Made by a program: the position numbers and the translations under genes
Notes under the pieces: generated by a model
Database searches by the model: none
What the model was told of the DNA's origin: nothing
Seen by the model: the letters and a program-made list of their open reading frames with translations, nothing else
DNA from: Bacteroidota bacterium
Lineage (GTDB): Bacteria; Bacteroidota; Bacteroidia; Flavobacteriales_F; PHOS-HE28
Assembly (NCBI GenBank): GCA_018266685.1
Contig: JAFDZY010000306.1
Location: 1-46,452, forward strand
Reading direction: 5' to 3'
Length of the DNA stretch: 46,452 bases
Shown here: piece after piece, positions 1 to 7,668 of the stretch
Layout of the letters: every line of letters begins with the position of its first letter
Position numbering within the stretch: the stretch's first letter is position 1

Positions 1-13
1 TCCGCATTACTTC

Positions 14-61
14 TCCGGGGATGCAGCGCCGTAACTACGGCTACGCCACAACATCCCCGGA
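14..61. repeat. Inverted repeat with nested hairpin
   Basis: TCCGGGGATG at 14-23 is perfectly complementary to CATCCCCGGA at 52-61. Inside it, GCCGTA (28-33) pairs with TACGGC (36-41). The result is a two-tier hairpin resembling a REP-type palindromic element. No T-tract follows, so a terminator role is not supported. The upstream gene, if any, lies outside the window. Confidence 0.55.
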
Positions 62-260
62 TCGTACTGCAAAAAAATAGCCGCGCATCTTTTGGCCTGA
101 TTTGTAATTCAAGATGGTATAAGGCTGGGGCTCGCTTGTGTGCAATGGACACTGATGGACCGTGAGTTTCGCCAACGGTCCATCAGTCGCAGGGCTGATC
201 AAAAACTGATCTGATCGAATGGGCAATGGCTTGGCCTGCATCGCTGTAAACTTCTCCTTC

Positions 261-350
261 ATCCTGTTCATCCTGCCCATCCTGTTCATTTTGGCCATCC
301 TGTTCATCCTGCCCATCCTGTCAAAAGAATCCTGTCAAAAGGATCCTGTC
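261..350. repeat. Tandem ATCCTG-unit repeat
   Basis: Six 9-nt units (ATCCTGTTC or ATCCTGCCC, with one degenerate ATTTTGGCC) run from 261 to 314. Two 14-nt units (ATCCTGTCAAAAGA and a G-ending variant) follow at 315-342, and a partial unit at 343-350. The array ends one base from the stop codon of the minus-strand hemerythrin gene, so it forms that gene's 3' flank. On the minus strand each 14-nt unit supplies a TTTT run, which might assist transcription ending. There are no unique spacers, so it is not a CRISPR. Confidence 0.8.
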
Positions 351-351
351 C

Positions 352-870
352 TCAAGGCTCCTGCGGGCCGCCGAGCGCATCAAAATCGAATCCGGCGCGG
401 GCCATGGCACGGCGGGCGGCGCCGATGGCCTTGGGCGAAGGATTGGGCGGGTGGACGGGCGTTTCCTTTACTTGGGCCAAGCGGTCCAGCAGGGCATCTG
501 TTTGGTGCTTCGCGAGGTGCTCGCACGCATCGTACATGCCGCCTGTCTTTTCCTCCAGCTCGTCATGCAGGTCCAGTACGTGGCGGATCACGTTGGTGAG
601 TTCCGTGTTGGGCGGGATCACCATCAGCGAGGTGAGCGCGCCGTGGTCGAGGCGCAACTTGGCCTGGATGGGCAGGGGTTCTCCCCCATTGGCTTGCTGG
701 GCGGCCACGAAGAGGATCTTCTCCTCCATGCCGATGTGGCGAAGCAGCCCTGCGCGGAACTGGTCGTACAGGGCGTGGTCGATGTGGCCCGGCTTCGCGA
801 ACGCCCCGTCCAGCAGGGTTTCCAGGCGGCGGTGGTCGCTGGTGAAGAAGGTGTGGAGGCGGCGGTTCAT
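352..870 (-). CDS. Hemerythrin (HHE) domain protein
   Basis: A 172-residue cytoplasmic protein with the four-helix hemerythrin pattern: His13, His45 with Glu49 (HxxxE), His76, and His102 with Glu106 (HxxxE). These are the usual ligands of a non-haem di-iron centre that binds O2 or NO or senses oxygen and iron. The C-terminal ~40 residues after the helical bundle are Pro/Ala-rich and look disordered. Its ATG (868-870) directly follows the stop codon of the DUF2249 gene (871-873) with no gap, so the two are co-transcribed and probably translationally coupled. HHE and DUF2249 proteins often occur together near nitrite and NO metabolism genes, and a copper oxidase is divergently placed here. A role in NO or oxygen handling is inference. 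The domain call is firm, the exact ligand is not known. Confidence 0.85.
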   Translation of the reverse strand: MNRRLHTFFTSDHRRLETLLDGAFAKPGHIDHALYDQFRAGLLRHIGMEEKILFVAAQQANGGEPLPIQAKLRLDHGALTSLMVIPPNTELTNVIRHVLDLHDELEEKTGGMYDACEHLAKHQTDALLDRLAQVKETPVHPPNPSPKAIGAARRAMARAGFDFDALGGPQEP

Positions 871-1632
871 TCACACCTTTGTCTTGGCCACCTTCACCTG
901 CCACACCTCCGGCCCGCTCTGCAAATACTCCCAAGAAAAAGGGATCTTGCTTTCGGCCTCGATCTGGTAGTAGAGCGGCTTGGGGTCGTGGTCGTTGGTG
1001 AAGACGAAGGCTTCGCCGGGTTTCAGGGCGTCGAGGGCATCGAAAACCATTTCGTGGCGCTTGGCCGGGTGAAAGGGGCGCGCATCGAACGTGCTTACCA
1101 CCGACACGGCGGGGGCTTCCTCTGTGCTGCCACCGTCCTTGCGCACATGCACCACCCACTCGCCGGGCTGTTGTTTCTTGTAGGTCCACGTGTGTTGGCC
1201 GGCGAAGCGCTCGTTGAAGATGGCGTGGATTTCCGCGGGTTCCTCAGCGGCGATCAGCTCCATCACGTGGCCAATTTCCATCATGCCGTAGCGGTGGAAC
1301 ACCACGTGCTTCCAGTCTTCCGAGGCCACCTTGCGGAGGTCCATGAGGGTGGAAATTCCGGAAAACTCGCGGCCTGCGGAGGCTTCCAGGCGAGTCACCA
1401 TCACCTTCCAATTGCGGCCGCCGCGCTGCAAATATTCCCAGCCCACCACGTCGCCGTGGATGGAGCGAAACTCATAAAACAACGGCAGGGGATCGTGGTC
1501 GTTGATGAAGATGAAGCTTTCGCCCACGGGCAGCTCCTTGAACATTTTCAGCAGGGTGCGGTGCCGGTCGATGGGCACCATGACGCGGACATCAAGTTCT
1601 TGGGGAAGGTGAAGGGTGTTGGACATGGGCAT
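871..1632 (-). CDS. DUF2249 multi-domain protein
   Basis: About 253 residues from the first of two close Met codons (1632 or 1626). The frame extends upstream to 1704, but a start there would lie before the likely promoter at 1689-1696. The N-terminal domain (about residues 10-82) and the C-terminal domain (last ~70) share the motif FxNDHDPxPLxY and a later WEYLQxG, the hallmark of DUF2249. The middle section (about 100-165), with a WTYKKQQPGEWVVHV stretch, looks like a third, degenerate copy that lacks the NDHDP motif. DUF2249 proteins are small and soluble, and in many bacteria sit beside hemerythrin or denitrification genes. Here the next gene in the operon is a hemerythrin. The biochemical function is unknown. 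Confidence 0.8.
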   Translation of the reverse strand: MPMSNTLHLPQELDVRVMVPIDRHRTLLKMFKELPVGESFIFINDHDPLPLFYEFRSIHGDVVGWEYLQRGGRNWKVMVTRLEASAGREFSGISTLMDLRKVASEDWKHVVFHRYGMMEIGHVMELIAAEEPAEIHAIFNERFAGQHTWTYKKQQPGEWVVHVRKDGGSTEEAPAVSVVSTFDARPFHPAKRHEMVFDALDALKPGEAFVFTNDHDPKPLYYQIEAESKIPFSWEYLQSGPEVWQVKVAKTKV

Positions 1633-1688
1633 GAACGTTGAATGCCGCGGCCGATCATCGTTTCGGCCGGGTGTTTTGTTGATTGGCT

Positions 1689-1696
1689 GCAAGGTA
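1689..1696 (-). promoter_or_regulatory. -7-like element for DUF2249-hemerythrin operon
   Basis: Read on the minus strand this is TACCTTGC, close to the Bacteroidota -7 consensus TAnnTTTG. It lies 56 nt upstream of the chosen start, in the divergent gap shared with the multicopper oxidase. No clear -33 element was identified. Confidence 0.35.
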
Positions 1697-1829
1697 CCCC
1701 GCATGGAAAATTGAAAGGCTGATGATGATCAGGGGGCTGCCGGTTCCGCACCGATGCAACGCTGCCCCGCTGACCACCGTCATACCCCCGTTCGGACGGT
1801 TCATGTTTACTTGGTCGCAAATTCGCTCC

Positions 1830-3491
1830 ATGCGTCAGCTCTTCGCCTTTGTTCCCATGCTTCTTCCGGCCTTGATGGTGGGCCAAACCTTGCAGCCACT
1901 GGCCATTCCGCCGTTGCTGGAGGCGGACACCATGCACCTGACGGTAGCGGCGCACACGCACCAGTTCTACGCCGGGATGACCACGCCCACCTACGGTGTG
2001 AACGGTGATTACCTCGGCCCCACACTGGTATTGCACAAGGGGGATACGGCGCGGATCGTAGTGGAGAACCAGCTGGACGAGATCACCACCATGCACTGGC
2101 ACGGCATGCACGTACCGGGCGAGATGGACGGCGGGCCGCACAGCATCATTGAGCCGGGTACAAGCTGGATGGCCGAATACCCGGTGAAGAACCCGGCGGG
2201 CACGTACTGGTACCATCCGCACCCGCACATGCTCACGGCCAAGCAGGCCAATTTGGGCATTGCGGGCTTCATCATTGTGCGGGACAGTGCGGAAGCCCAA
2301 TTGGACCTGCCGCGGACATACGGCGTGGATGATGTCCCGCTGGTGATCCAGGACAAAAAGATCATCTCAACCGGCGAAATGGTGACCTATCCTCTGGGAG
2401 ACTCCCTCTGGGTGAACGGCACGCCGAACCCTTACGTGGAACTGCCGGCCCAAGTGGTGCGGCTGCGTTTGCTCAACGGGGCCATCGCACGCATCTTCCG
2501 TTTGGGATTTGACGACAACCGCAACTTTGACGTGATCGGCGGGGATGGCGGCCTGCTGCCCGCCCCGGCCGCAACCAACCGGCTTACACTGGGCAACGGC
2601 GAACGCGCCGAAGTGCTTTTGGACCTCACTGGCATGGCCGGCGACAGCCTGCTGCTTATGAGCTACGGCAATGAACTGACCCAGGCCATGCCAGGCTCCA
2701 GCAACTTGATCCTGGAAGGCAGCATGCTCAATGGCATCGCCTTCCCTGTGCTGCGCATACGCGTGGTGGCGCCCACTGCTTCCCCGGTGACCAGCATTCC
2801 GGCCGCACTGGTGAACAACATACCACCCGATGAGTCCACCAGCGTGCGCACGCGCACCAAGACCATCACCGGTACCGGGATGGTGGCGATGGGGCAGTTC
2901 CTGATCAACGGGGAAATGTTCGACATGGACGTGGTGAACGACACGATGCTGTTGGGCACCAACGAGGTGTGGCACTTCGTGAACAACAGCAACCTGGCGC
3001 ACCCCATGCACCTCCACGGAGTATCGTTCTTCGTGCTGGAGCGCAACGGCGTGCCCCCGCCGCTGTGGGAGCGCGGTCCCAAGGACGTGGTGCTAGTTGA
3101 CGCTGGGGAGGACGTGAAGTTCATTGTGCATTTCGGCGAGCTGGCCGGCGCCGATTTCCCGTTCATGTACCATTGCCACAACTTGATGCACGAGGACCAC
3201 ATGATGATGCTGCAATTCATGGTGATCGACCCCAATGCGGGCGTGGCCGACCATGACAGGTCAAGCGTGCTGCTGGCCCCTTCGCCCACCATGGGCTTGG
3301 TGCGGTTCGCAGCGCAGTTTACGGTGGAGCACATCACAGTGCGTGATGTTTTGGGCCGTACGGTGATCGACCGGACTGGTCCTTTCGCGAAGGAGGGCTC
3401 GATTGATCTTTCAGAGGCTCCGGCAGGTGTGCTGACGGTGGAGTTGGGCGGGCAGGGAAAACGAAACGTGGCTCGGGTGGTGAAGGAATGA
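1830..3491 (+). CDS. Multicopper oxidase with T9SS tail
   Basis: A 553-residue secreted oxidase of the CueO/CotA/FtsP type. The start at 1830 was chosen because it begins a signal peptide (MRQLFAFVPMLLPALMVGQ); the frame is open further upstream without sense. All four copper-ligand motifs are present: HWHGMH (about 89-94), WYHPHPH (about 128-134), HPMHLHG (about 391-397) and HCHNLMHEDHM (about 448-458). Together they hold one type 1 and one trinuclear type 2/3 copper cluster, with a Met-rich end. The last ~80 residues (PTMG..., ITVRDVLGRTVID, SEAPAGVLTVEL, ending ARVVKE) match a T9SS type A sorting domain, so the enzyme should be exported across the outer membrane. The substrate could be Cu(I), other metals or phenolics and cannot be told from sequence. 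It is divergent from the DUF2249-hemerythrin operon. Confidence 0.9.
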   Translation: MRQLFAFVPMLLPALMVGQTLQPLAIPPLLEADTMHLTVAAHTHQFYAGMTTPTYGVNGDYLGPTLVLHKGDTARIVVENQLDEITTMHWHGMHVPGEMDGGPHSIIEPGTSWMAEYPVKNPAGTYWYHPHPHMLTAKQANLGIAGFIIVRDSAEAQLDLPRTYGVDDVPLVIQDKKIISTGEMVTYPLGDSLWVNGTPNPYVELPAQVVRLRLLNGAIARIFRLGFDDNRNFDVIGGDGGLLPAPAATNRLTLGNGERAEVLLDLTGMAGDSLLLMSYGNELTQAMPGSSNLILEGSMLNGIAFPVLRIRVVAPTASPVTSIPAALVNNIPPDESTSVRTRTKTITGTGMVAMGQFLINGEMFDMDVVNDTMLLGTNEVWHFVNNSNLAHPMHLHGVSFFVLERNGVPPPLWERGPKDVVLVDAGEDVKFIVHFGELAGADFPFMYHCHNLMHEDHMMMLQFMVIDPNAGVADHDRSSVLLAPSPTMGLVRFAAQFTVEHITVRDVLGRTVIDRTGPFAKEGSIDLSEAPAGVLTVELGGQGKRNVARVVKE

Positions 3492-3561
3492 ACATCACCC
3501 TGCATCCGCAGGCCCCAACCCACTACCCATTCCCCGCCTACGGGGCCGATCCAGTTTATCC

Positions 3562-3569
3562 GACCTTTG
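3562..3569 (+). promoter_or_regulatory. -7-like element for cupin gene
   Basis: GACCTTTG lies 13 nt before the cupin start codon. The same octamer precedes three other genes here (12528, and on the minus strand 21967 and 38827), which suggests it is an accepted variant of TAnnTTTG in this genome. Confidence 0.4.
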
Positions 3570-3582
3570 GGGGCACAACACA

Positions 3583-3945
3583 ATGTTGGAGAAAATGGGC
3601 AACGAGGATAGTGTTCCTGAAACCAAGGGTGTCACGGTAGAGCTATTGTCCACACTGGACCTGAGTGCGGAGATTCCGGGCATTACCGGTTACCAGTTCC
3701 GCATGCGCAAGGTCACCATTGAACCCGGTGGTGTATTCGGCCCGCTCCACGACCACATTGGGCGCCCGGGATTGGTGTACGTCCTACAGGGGACGATCAC
3801 CGACCACCGAAATGGGATCGCAACCGAATATGGGCCAGGACCGGGTTGGCCAGAGGACCGGAATACCTTGCACTGGTTGGAGAACCGGGGTGCGGTACCG
3901 GCGGTGGAAGTCTCGGTGGACATCGTAAAGTTGCAGCACGCTTGA
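3583..3945 (+). CDS. Small cupin-domain protein
   Basis: A 120-residue single-domain cupin without signal peptide. The first cupin motif is seen in GGVFGPLHDHIGRPGLVYVL, with the metal-ligand pair HDH, and a Gly-rich turn follows (LQGTITDH). The second motif is around PGPGWPEDRNTLHWLEN, with a His. Small cupins of this kind bind a metal and act as dioxygenases, isomerases or ligand sensors, and no specific reaction can be assigned. It follows the copper oxidase by 91 nt with its own -7-like element, so it may be separately transcribed. It converges on sucC. Confidence 0.75.
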   Translation: MLEKMGNEDSVPETKGVTVELLSTLDLSAEIPGITGYQFRMRKVTIEPGGVFGPLHDHIGRPGLVYVLQGTITDHRNGIATEYGPGPGWPEDRNTLHWLENRGAVPAVEVSVDIVKLQHA

Positions 3946-3950
3946 GCCTC

Positions 3951-3965
3951 CGGTGAACCTCACCG
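3951..3965. terminator. Possible hairpin between convergent genes
   Basis: CGGTGA (3951-3956) pairs with TCACCG (3960-3965) across a 3-nt loop, just after the cupin stop and before the end of sucC. There is no T-tract on either strand, so a terminator role is only suggested by position. Confidence 0.25.
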
Positions 3966-3993
3966 TGCCCCCCCACAGCAGACGCGAAAGGCG

Positions 3994-5184
3994 CTACCCC
4001 AGCACCTCCTTCACCCTGTCCGCCGCTTCTTGCAACGCCACGGCGCCGATCACCTTCAGGCCGCTCTTGTCGATCAGCTCCTTGGCCTCCTTGGCGTTGG
4101 TGCCTTGCAGGCGCACGATGATGGGCACCTTGATGTCGCCAATGTTCTTGTAGGCGTCCACCACGCCTTGTGCAACGCGGTCACAACGCACGATGCCGCC
4201 GAAGATGTTCACTAAGATGGCCTTCACGTTCTTGTCCTTGAGGATGATGCGGAAGGCTTTCTCCACGCGGGCCGCGTCGGCGGTGCCGCCCACGTCCAGG
4301 AAGTTGGCCGGGCTGCCGCCGCTGAGCTTGATGATGTCCATGGTGGCCATGGCTAAGCCGGCGCCGTTCACCATGCAGCCCACGTTGCCGTCCAGCTTCA
4401 CGTAGTTGAGGCCTGCTTCGCCAGCCTCCACTTCCGTGGGGTCCTCTTCGGTCTTGTCCCGCATTTCCACGTAATCCGGGTGGCGGAAGAGAGCGTTACC
4501 ATCTAAGCGCACCTTGGCATCCACGGCGATGATCTTGTCGTCGCTGGTCTTCAGCACGGGGTTGATCTCAAACATGGCGCTATCGCTGCCTTCGTAGGCT
4601 TTGTACAAAGCGGCCACGAACTTCATCATCTCCTTCTTCGCCGCTCCGGCAACGCCCAGGTTGGTGGCGATCTTGTTGCACTGGAAGGGGCGCAGGCCCA
4701 CGCGGGGGTCCACTTCCTCCTTGAAGATCTTCTCCGGGTGCTTCTCGGCGACCTCCTCGATGTCCATGCCGCCTTCGGTGCTGTACATGATGATGTTGCG
4801 GGCCTTGGCGCGGTCCAGCAACACGCTCATGTAGTATTCCTTGGTCTCGCTGGCACCGGGATAGTACACGTCCTCGGCGATGAGCACCTTGTTCACCTTC
4901 TTGCCTTGTGGCGGCGTTTGCGGCGTCTTCAGCATCATGCCGATGATGGCATCGGCCTTCTCGCGCACCTCGTCGATGTTCTTGGCCAGTTTCACTCCCC
5001 CACCCTTGCCGCGGCCACCGGCGTGGATCTGGGCCTTCACCACCCACCACTTGGTGCCGGTTTCCTGGCTGAGGCGCTTGGCCTGGTCCACGGCCTCATC
5101 GGCGTTGTAGGCCACTAAGCCGCGTTGCACGGCCACGCCGAATTTCTGAAGGATGCTCTTGCCTTGGTATTCGTGGAGGTTCAT
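3994..5184 (-). CDS. sucC: Succinyl-CoA synthetase (ADP-forming) beta subunit
   Basis: A 396-residue TCA-cycle enzyme subunit that, with SucD, interconverts succinyl-CoA and succinate with ATP/ADP and phosphate. The start at 5184 gives the classic N-terminus MNLHEYQGKSILQKFGV; a longer frame upstream is not conserved. An ATP-grasp fold is visible: VVKAQIHAGGRGKGGGVKLA near residue 45, FEINPVL near 200, VGCMVNGAGLAMATMD and the CoA-ligase stretch SPANFLDVGGTAD near 300, and NIFGGIVRCD near 340. Length matches the family (E. coli about 388). sucD is not adjacent in the window, so the subunits are unlinked here, which is common in Bacteroidota. It faces away from the YbdG channel gene. Confidence 0.97.
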   Translation of the reverse strand: MNLHEYQGKSILQKFGVAVQRGLVAYNADEAVDQAKRLSQETGTKWWVVKAQIHAGGRGKGGGVKLAKNIDEVREKADAIIGMMLKTPQTPPQGKKVNKVLIAEDVYYPGASETKEYYMSVLLDRAKARNIIMYSTEGGMDIEEVAEKHPEKIFKEEVDPRVGLRPFQCNKIATNLGVAGAAKKEMMKFVAALYKAYEGSDSAMFEINPVLKTSDDKIIAVDAKVRLDGNALFRHPDYVEMRDKTEEDPTEVEAGEAGLNYVKLDGNVGCMVNGAGLAMATMDIIKLSGGSPANFLDVGGTADAARVEKAFRIILKDKNVKAILVNIFGGIVRCDRVAQGVVDAYKNIGDIKVPIIVRLQGTNAKEAKELIDKSGLKVIGAVALQEAADRVKEVLG

Positions 5185-5207
5185 GGATGGATGATGAAAT
5201 TCGGCGG

Positions 5208-5215
5208 CGAAGGTA
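5208..5215 (-). promoter_or_regulatory. -7-like element for sucC
   Basis: On the minus strand this reads TACCTTCG, 23 nt upstream of the sucC start. It matches TAnnTTnG and lies outside the repeat element at 5248-5464. Confidence 0.35.
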
Positions 5216-5247
5216 AAGTTTGGGCGGTTGGGGGATCCGTCCAATCA

Positions 5248-5464
5248 GGGGCATCGGGTCTAACGCGCCCTGCGGGCGCGGCATCCAATAGTGTTCAAAC
5301 CACGGATGGACACGGATGAACACGGATCACGGACCCTCCTACCATGCAATACCACCTTCCCTTTCCGTGTTCATCCGTGTGGACCCGCCTGCCGGCCGGC
5401 AGGTCCGTGGTTCAAGTCAGTGTGTGAATGCGCCGCCAGGCGCATGGATAAGACCCGATAGCCC
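5248..5464. repeat. Palindromic repeat element, copy 1 (MITE-like)
   Basis: A 217-nt non-coding element sharing its architecture with 40655-40866. The outer arms ATCGGGTCT (5253-5261) and AGACCCGAT (5451-5459) are complementary, and the right end continues AGCCC as in copy 2. Sub-terminal hairpins are CGCGCCC/GGGCGCG (5264-5280) and ATGCGCC/GGCGCAT (5428-5445). The core has inward-facing arms built of CACGGATG-type units: AACCACGGAT and following at 5298-5327, and the complementary TCCGTGTTCATCCGTGTGGA at 5364-5383 plus TCCGTGGTT at 5404-5412. It fills most of the 326-nt gap between sucC and the YbdG channel gene. No protein is encoded. Confidence 0.75.
5388..5403. repeat. 16-bp perfect palindrome nested in element copy 1
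   Basis: CCTGCCGGCCGGCAGG is a perfect palindrome that interrupts the right core arm of the surrounding element. The left arm reads straight through the corresponding position and copy 2 lacks the palindrome, so it looks like a later insertion. Confidence 0.6.
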
Positions 5465-5496
5465 GGTCCGTCAAATCCTGCGCGGAATTTGCTTCT

Positions 5497-5504
5497 TTCC
5501 TTTG
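5497..5504 (+). promoter_or_regulatory. -7-like element for ybdG-lolD
   Basis: TTCCTTTG ends exactly 6 nt before the ATG at 5511. The same 6-nt spacing occurs at 8514, 38820 and 40923, which suggests transcription begins at or next to the start codon. Confidence 0.4.
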
Positions 5505-5510
5505 TGCCGC

Positions 5511-6812
5511 ATGCATGAACACGAGCTGCCGCTGTTGTACAACGTACTGGTGACGGACCTGCAGGAACTCTTGGCGGGCTGGGGCGTACCCCCGGGATCT
5601 GTAAAGTGGGCCGGGGCAATTGTCGGGACCATCGTAGTGACCTTGGCCATGCTGCTGCTGGCCTACGCGGCCACCTGGCTGCTGAACACCTTGCTGCGCA
5701 AGGTTTCGCTCACCACGGTGACCCGCCTGGACGACAACCTGCTCCAGCAACACACGCCAGGCTACGTGGGGCGCATCATACCGCTGGTGGTGGCCTTCAA
5801 CCTGATCCCGTCCGTATTCGCGGACTTCCCATGGGCCATCAAGGCGGTGGAGCGGCTCTTTGCCATCTTCTTCGTGGTGCTGGCCATCCGCATCATCCGC
5901 TCCGCCATGCGCGCCGGCATAGACACGCTGAAGGCCATGGACAAATACAGCGGCAAGCCCTTGGAAAGCTATGCCCAAGTGATCTCCTTGGTGCTCTATT
6001 TGATCGGGGGCCTGGCGTTGGTATCGCTGCTCACCGGCCACTCCGTGCTCACCTTCCTGGCCACCATGGGTGCGGCCTCGGCGGTGCTGCTGCTGATCTT
6101 CAAGGACACCATCCTCGGCTTTGTGGCCAGCGTGCAGATCAGCGCCAACGACATGGTACACATCGGCGACTGGATCGCGGTGCCCAAGTACGGCGCGGAT
6201 GGCGACGTGGCAGAGATCAACCTCACCACCGTGAAAGTGACCAACTTCGACAAGACGGTGACCATGGTGCCCACCTACGCCCTGATCGCCGATTCCTTCC
6301 AGAACTTCCGGGACATGCAGCGCGCGGGGGCCAGGCGCATCAAACGCAGCATCCAGATCAAGATGAGCTCCATACGCCACCTCACGGCCGAAGAACTGGA
6401 GCGGCTGAAACGGGTGGAACTGCTGCGCGACCACATCACTGCGGCACAGCAGGAGATCGAAGCCCACAACGAACAGCTCGGCGTGGACAAGGCCATGGCG
6501 GTAAACGGACGCAACCTCACCAACGTGGGCCTCTTCAGGAAGTACATGGAACTGTACGCCTTGCAAAACCCGGGGATCCGGCAGGACATGGTGCGGATGG
6601 TGCGGCAACTGCAACCGGACCAGCACGGATTGCCCCTGGAACTGTACTGTTTCAGCAGTGACGTGAAATTCCTGGGCTACGAGCAGCTCCAGGCCGACTT
6701 GTTCGACCACTTGCTGGCCGCAGTGCCCACGTTCGGGCTGGAAGTATTCGAAGCCCCTGCCTCGGATGATCTGCGGGCCATTGCCAAAGACCTTTCTTTG
6801 CGGCAAGCATGA
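5511..6812 (+). CDS. ybdG: YbdG-type mechanosensitive ion channel
   Basis: A 433-residue inner-membrane channel of the MscS superfamily that opens under membrane tension and protects against osmotic downshock. The start at 5511 ([17 protein letters not shown]) was chosen because the frame upstream runs through a repeat element. Five transmembrane helices are expected in residues ~30-220. The pore-lining and beta-domain region includes [20 protein letters not shown] and [20 protein letters not shown], the latter very close to E. coli YbdG. The stretch [19 protein letters not shown] and a long helical insert (about 290-350) are also YbdG-like rather than MscS-like. The stop overlaps the lolD start (ATGA at 6809-6812), so the two genes form a coupled pair. 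The promoter probably lies just upstream at 5497. Confidence 0.88.
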   Translation: MHEHELPLLYNVLVTDLQELLAGWGVPPGSVKWAGAIVGTIVVTLAMLLLAYAATWLLNTLLRKVSLTTVTRLDDNLLQQHTPGYVGRIIPLVVAFNLIPSVFADFPWAIKAVERLFAIFFVVLAIRIIRSAMRAGIDTLKAMDKYSGKPLESYAQVISLVLYLIGGLALVSLLTGHSVLTFLATMGAASAVLLLIFKDTILGFVASVQISANDMVHIGDWIAVPKYGADGDVAEINLTTVKVTNFDKTVTMVPTYALIADSFQNFRDMQRAGARRIKRSIQIKMSSIRHLTAEELERLKRVELLRDHITAAQQEIEAHNEQLGVDKAMAVNGRNLTNVGLFRKYMELYALQNPGIRQDMVRMVRQLQPDQHGLPLELYCFSSDVKFLGYEQLQADLFDHLLAAVPTFGLEVFEAPASDDLRAIAKDLSLRQA

Positions 6813-7456
6813 TCGCAGCCACCGGCATCCGCAAGCGCTTCGGCGACCTGGACGTTCTCAAGGGCGTGGACCTGCACGTGGCCCCGGGCGAGGTGGTGAG
6901 CATCGTGGGGGCCAGCGGCGCAGGCAAAACCACGTTGCTGCAGATCTTGGGCACCTTGGAAAAGGCCGACAGCGGCAGCTTGGTGATCAACGGGGAAGAG
7001 GTGACCAAGCTCAGCAGCAAAGCCCTGAGCACCTTCCGCAACAAGCACATCGGTTTCGTCTTCCAATTCCACCACCTGCTGCCGGAGTTCACCGCATTGG
7101 AGAACGCGATGATGCCGGGGTTGATCGCGGGGAAGAGCAAGGCCGAATGCACAAAGCGCGCGGAGGAACTGCTTGCCCGCCTGAACGTTTTGGCCCGCAA
7201 GGAACACAAGCCAAGCCAGTTGAGCGGTGGCGAGCAGCAGCGCATCGCCGTGGCCCGGGCACTCTTCAACAATCCGAGCGTGGTGCTGGCGGATGAACCC
7301 AGTGGCAACCTCGACAGTGCGCACGCCAAGGAACTGCACCAGCTCTTCTTTGACCTGCGCAAGGAACTGGGCCAGACCTTCGTGATCGTGACGCACAACG
7401 AGGAGCTGGCCGGGATGGCCGACAGAAGGCTGGTGATCAAAGACGGGGTGATCTGA
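6809..7456 (+). CDS. lolD: Lipoprotein-releasing ABC transporter ATPase
   Basis: A 215-residue ABC ATPase of the LolD/MacB-type family, which powers release of lipoproteins from the inner membrane together with LolC/E. Complete motifs: Walker [10 protein letters not shown] (about 32-40), Q-loop [17 protein letters not shown] (about 83-99), signature [15 protein letters not shown] (about 137-151), Walker [13 protein letters not shown] (about 157-168) and H-loop [10 protein letters not shown] (about 193-202). The [13 protein letters not shown] stretch is typical of LolD. The permease genes are not in the window, as often in Bacteroidota. The start overlaps the ybdG stop by 4 nt. FtsE is the main alternative but fits the Q-loop region less well. 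Confidence 0.88.
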   Translation: MIAATGIRKRFGDLDVLKGVDLHVAPGEVVSIVGASGAGKTTLLQILGTLEKADSGSLVINGEEVTKLSSKALSTFRNKHIGFVFQFHHLLPEFTALENAMMPGLIAGKSKAECTKRAEELLARLNVLARKEHKPSQLSGGEQQRIAVARALFNNPSVVLADEPSGNLDSAHAKELHQLFFDLRKELGQTFVIVTHNEELAGMADRRLVIKDGVI

Positions 7457-7474
7457 GCTTCCTTGCATCCGGTT

Positions 7475-7482
7475 TACCTTTG
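7475..7482 (+). promoter_or_regulatory. -7 element for toxin-antitoxin pair
   Basis: TACCTTTG is a perfect match to the Bacteroidota -7 consensus TAnnTTTG. It lies between the lolD stop and the antitoxin start at 7498, with 15 nt between. Confidence 0.5.
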
Positions 7483-7497
7483 ATCCACATCAGAGCC

Positions 7498-7668
7498 ATG
7501 ACCACCATCATCAAACGCACGACCACACGGCAACAGCTTTCCGCGCTCTTGAAGAGCAAAAAGCGCGTTCGCTGCAAAAAAGGCGTGGACGTGTTGAGCT
7601 TTGCCGGAAAGCTGAAGCTGAAGGAGGACCCTTTGGTCATCCAGAAGAAGATGCGTGATGGCTGGTAG
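7498..7668 (+). CDS. Putative VapB-like antitoxin
   Basis: A 56-residue, strongly basic protein beginning MTTIIKRTTTRQQLSALL. The frame could start at a TTG at 7480, but that lies inside the -7 element, so the ATG at 7498 is preferred. The N-terminal half resembles the short DNA-binding part of type II antitoxins. The C-terminal part, with FAGKLKLKEDPLVIQKKMRDGW, resembles the toxin-wrapping tail of small antitoxins that carry an F-G-(K/S) patch. It overlaps the following PIN-domain gene by 11 nt, the usual arrangement for antitoxin then toxin. I assign it mainly by context, because the sequence itself is not clearly of a named family. Confidence 0.7.
   Translation: MTTIIKRTTTRQQLSALLKSKKRVRCKKGVDVLSFAGKLKLKEDPLVIQKKMRDGW

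Larger units (their letters stand above)
1..351. other. Gene-free stretch at window start
   Basis: No credible coding region is visible. The stretch holds an inverted repeat at 14-61 and a tandem array of short ATCCTG-starting units at 261-350. The open frames crossing it encode low-complexity Met/Arg/Asn or Ile/Leu/Phe runs that are by-products of the tandem array. Confidence 0.7.

Noticed and set aside
41..316. 91-residue minus-strand frame starting with Met-Gly-Arg-Met-Asn-Arg repeats
   Set aside because: It is the translation of the ATCCTG tandem repeat and has no independent support.
261..350. Possible CRISPR array
   Set aside because: Units are 9-14 nt with no unique spacers and no cas gene in the window.
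451..1641. 396-residue plus-strand open frame opposite the hemerythrin and DUF2249 genes
   Set aside because: The product is rich in His, Gly and Val with no domain, and mirrors two clear genes on the other strand. Long antisense frames are expected at this GC content.
5412..6806. 464-residue minus-strand frame opposite the YbdG channel
   Set aside because: Low-complexity His/Gln/Val-rich product without homologous motifs. The plus-strand frame has an unmistakable channel signature.
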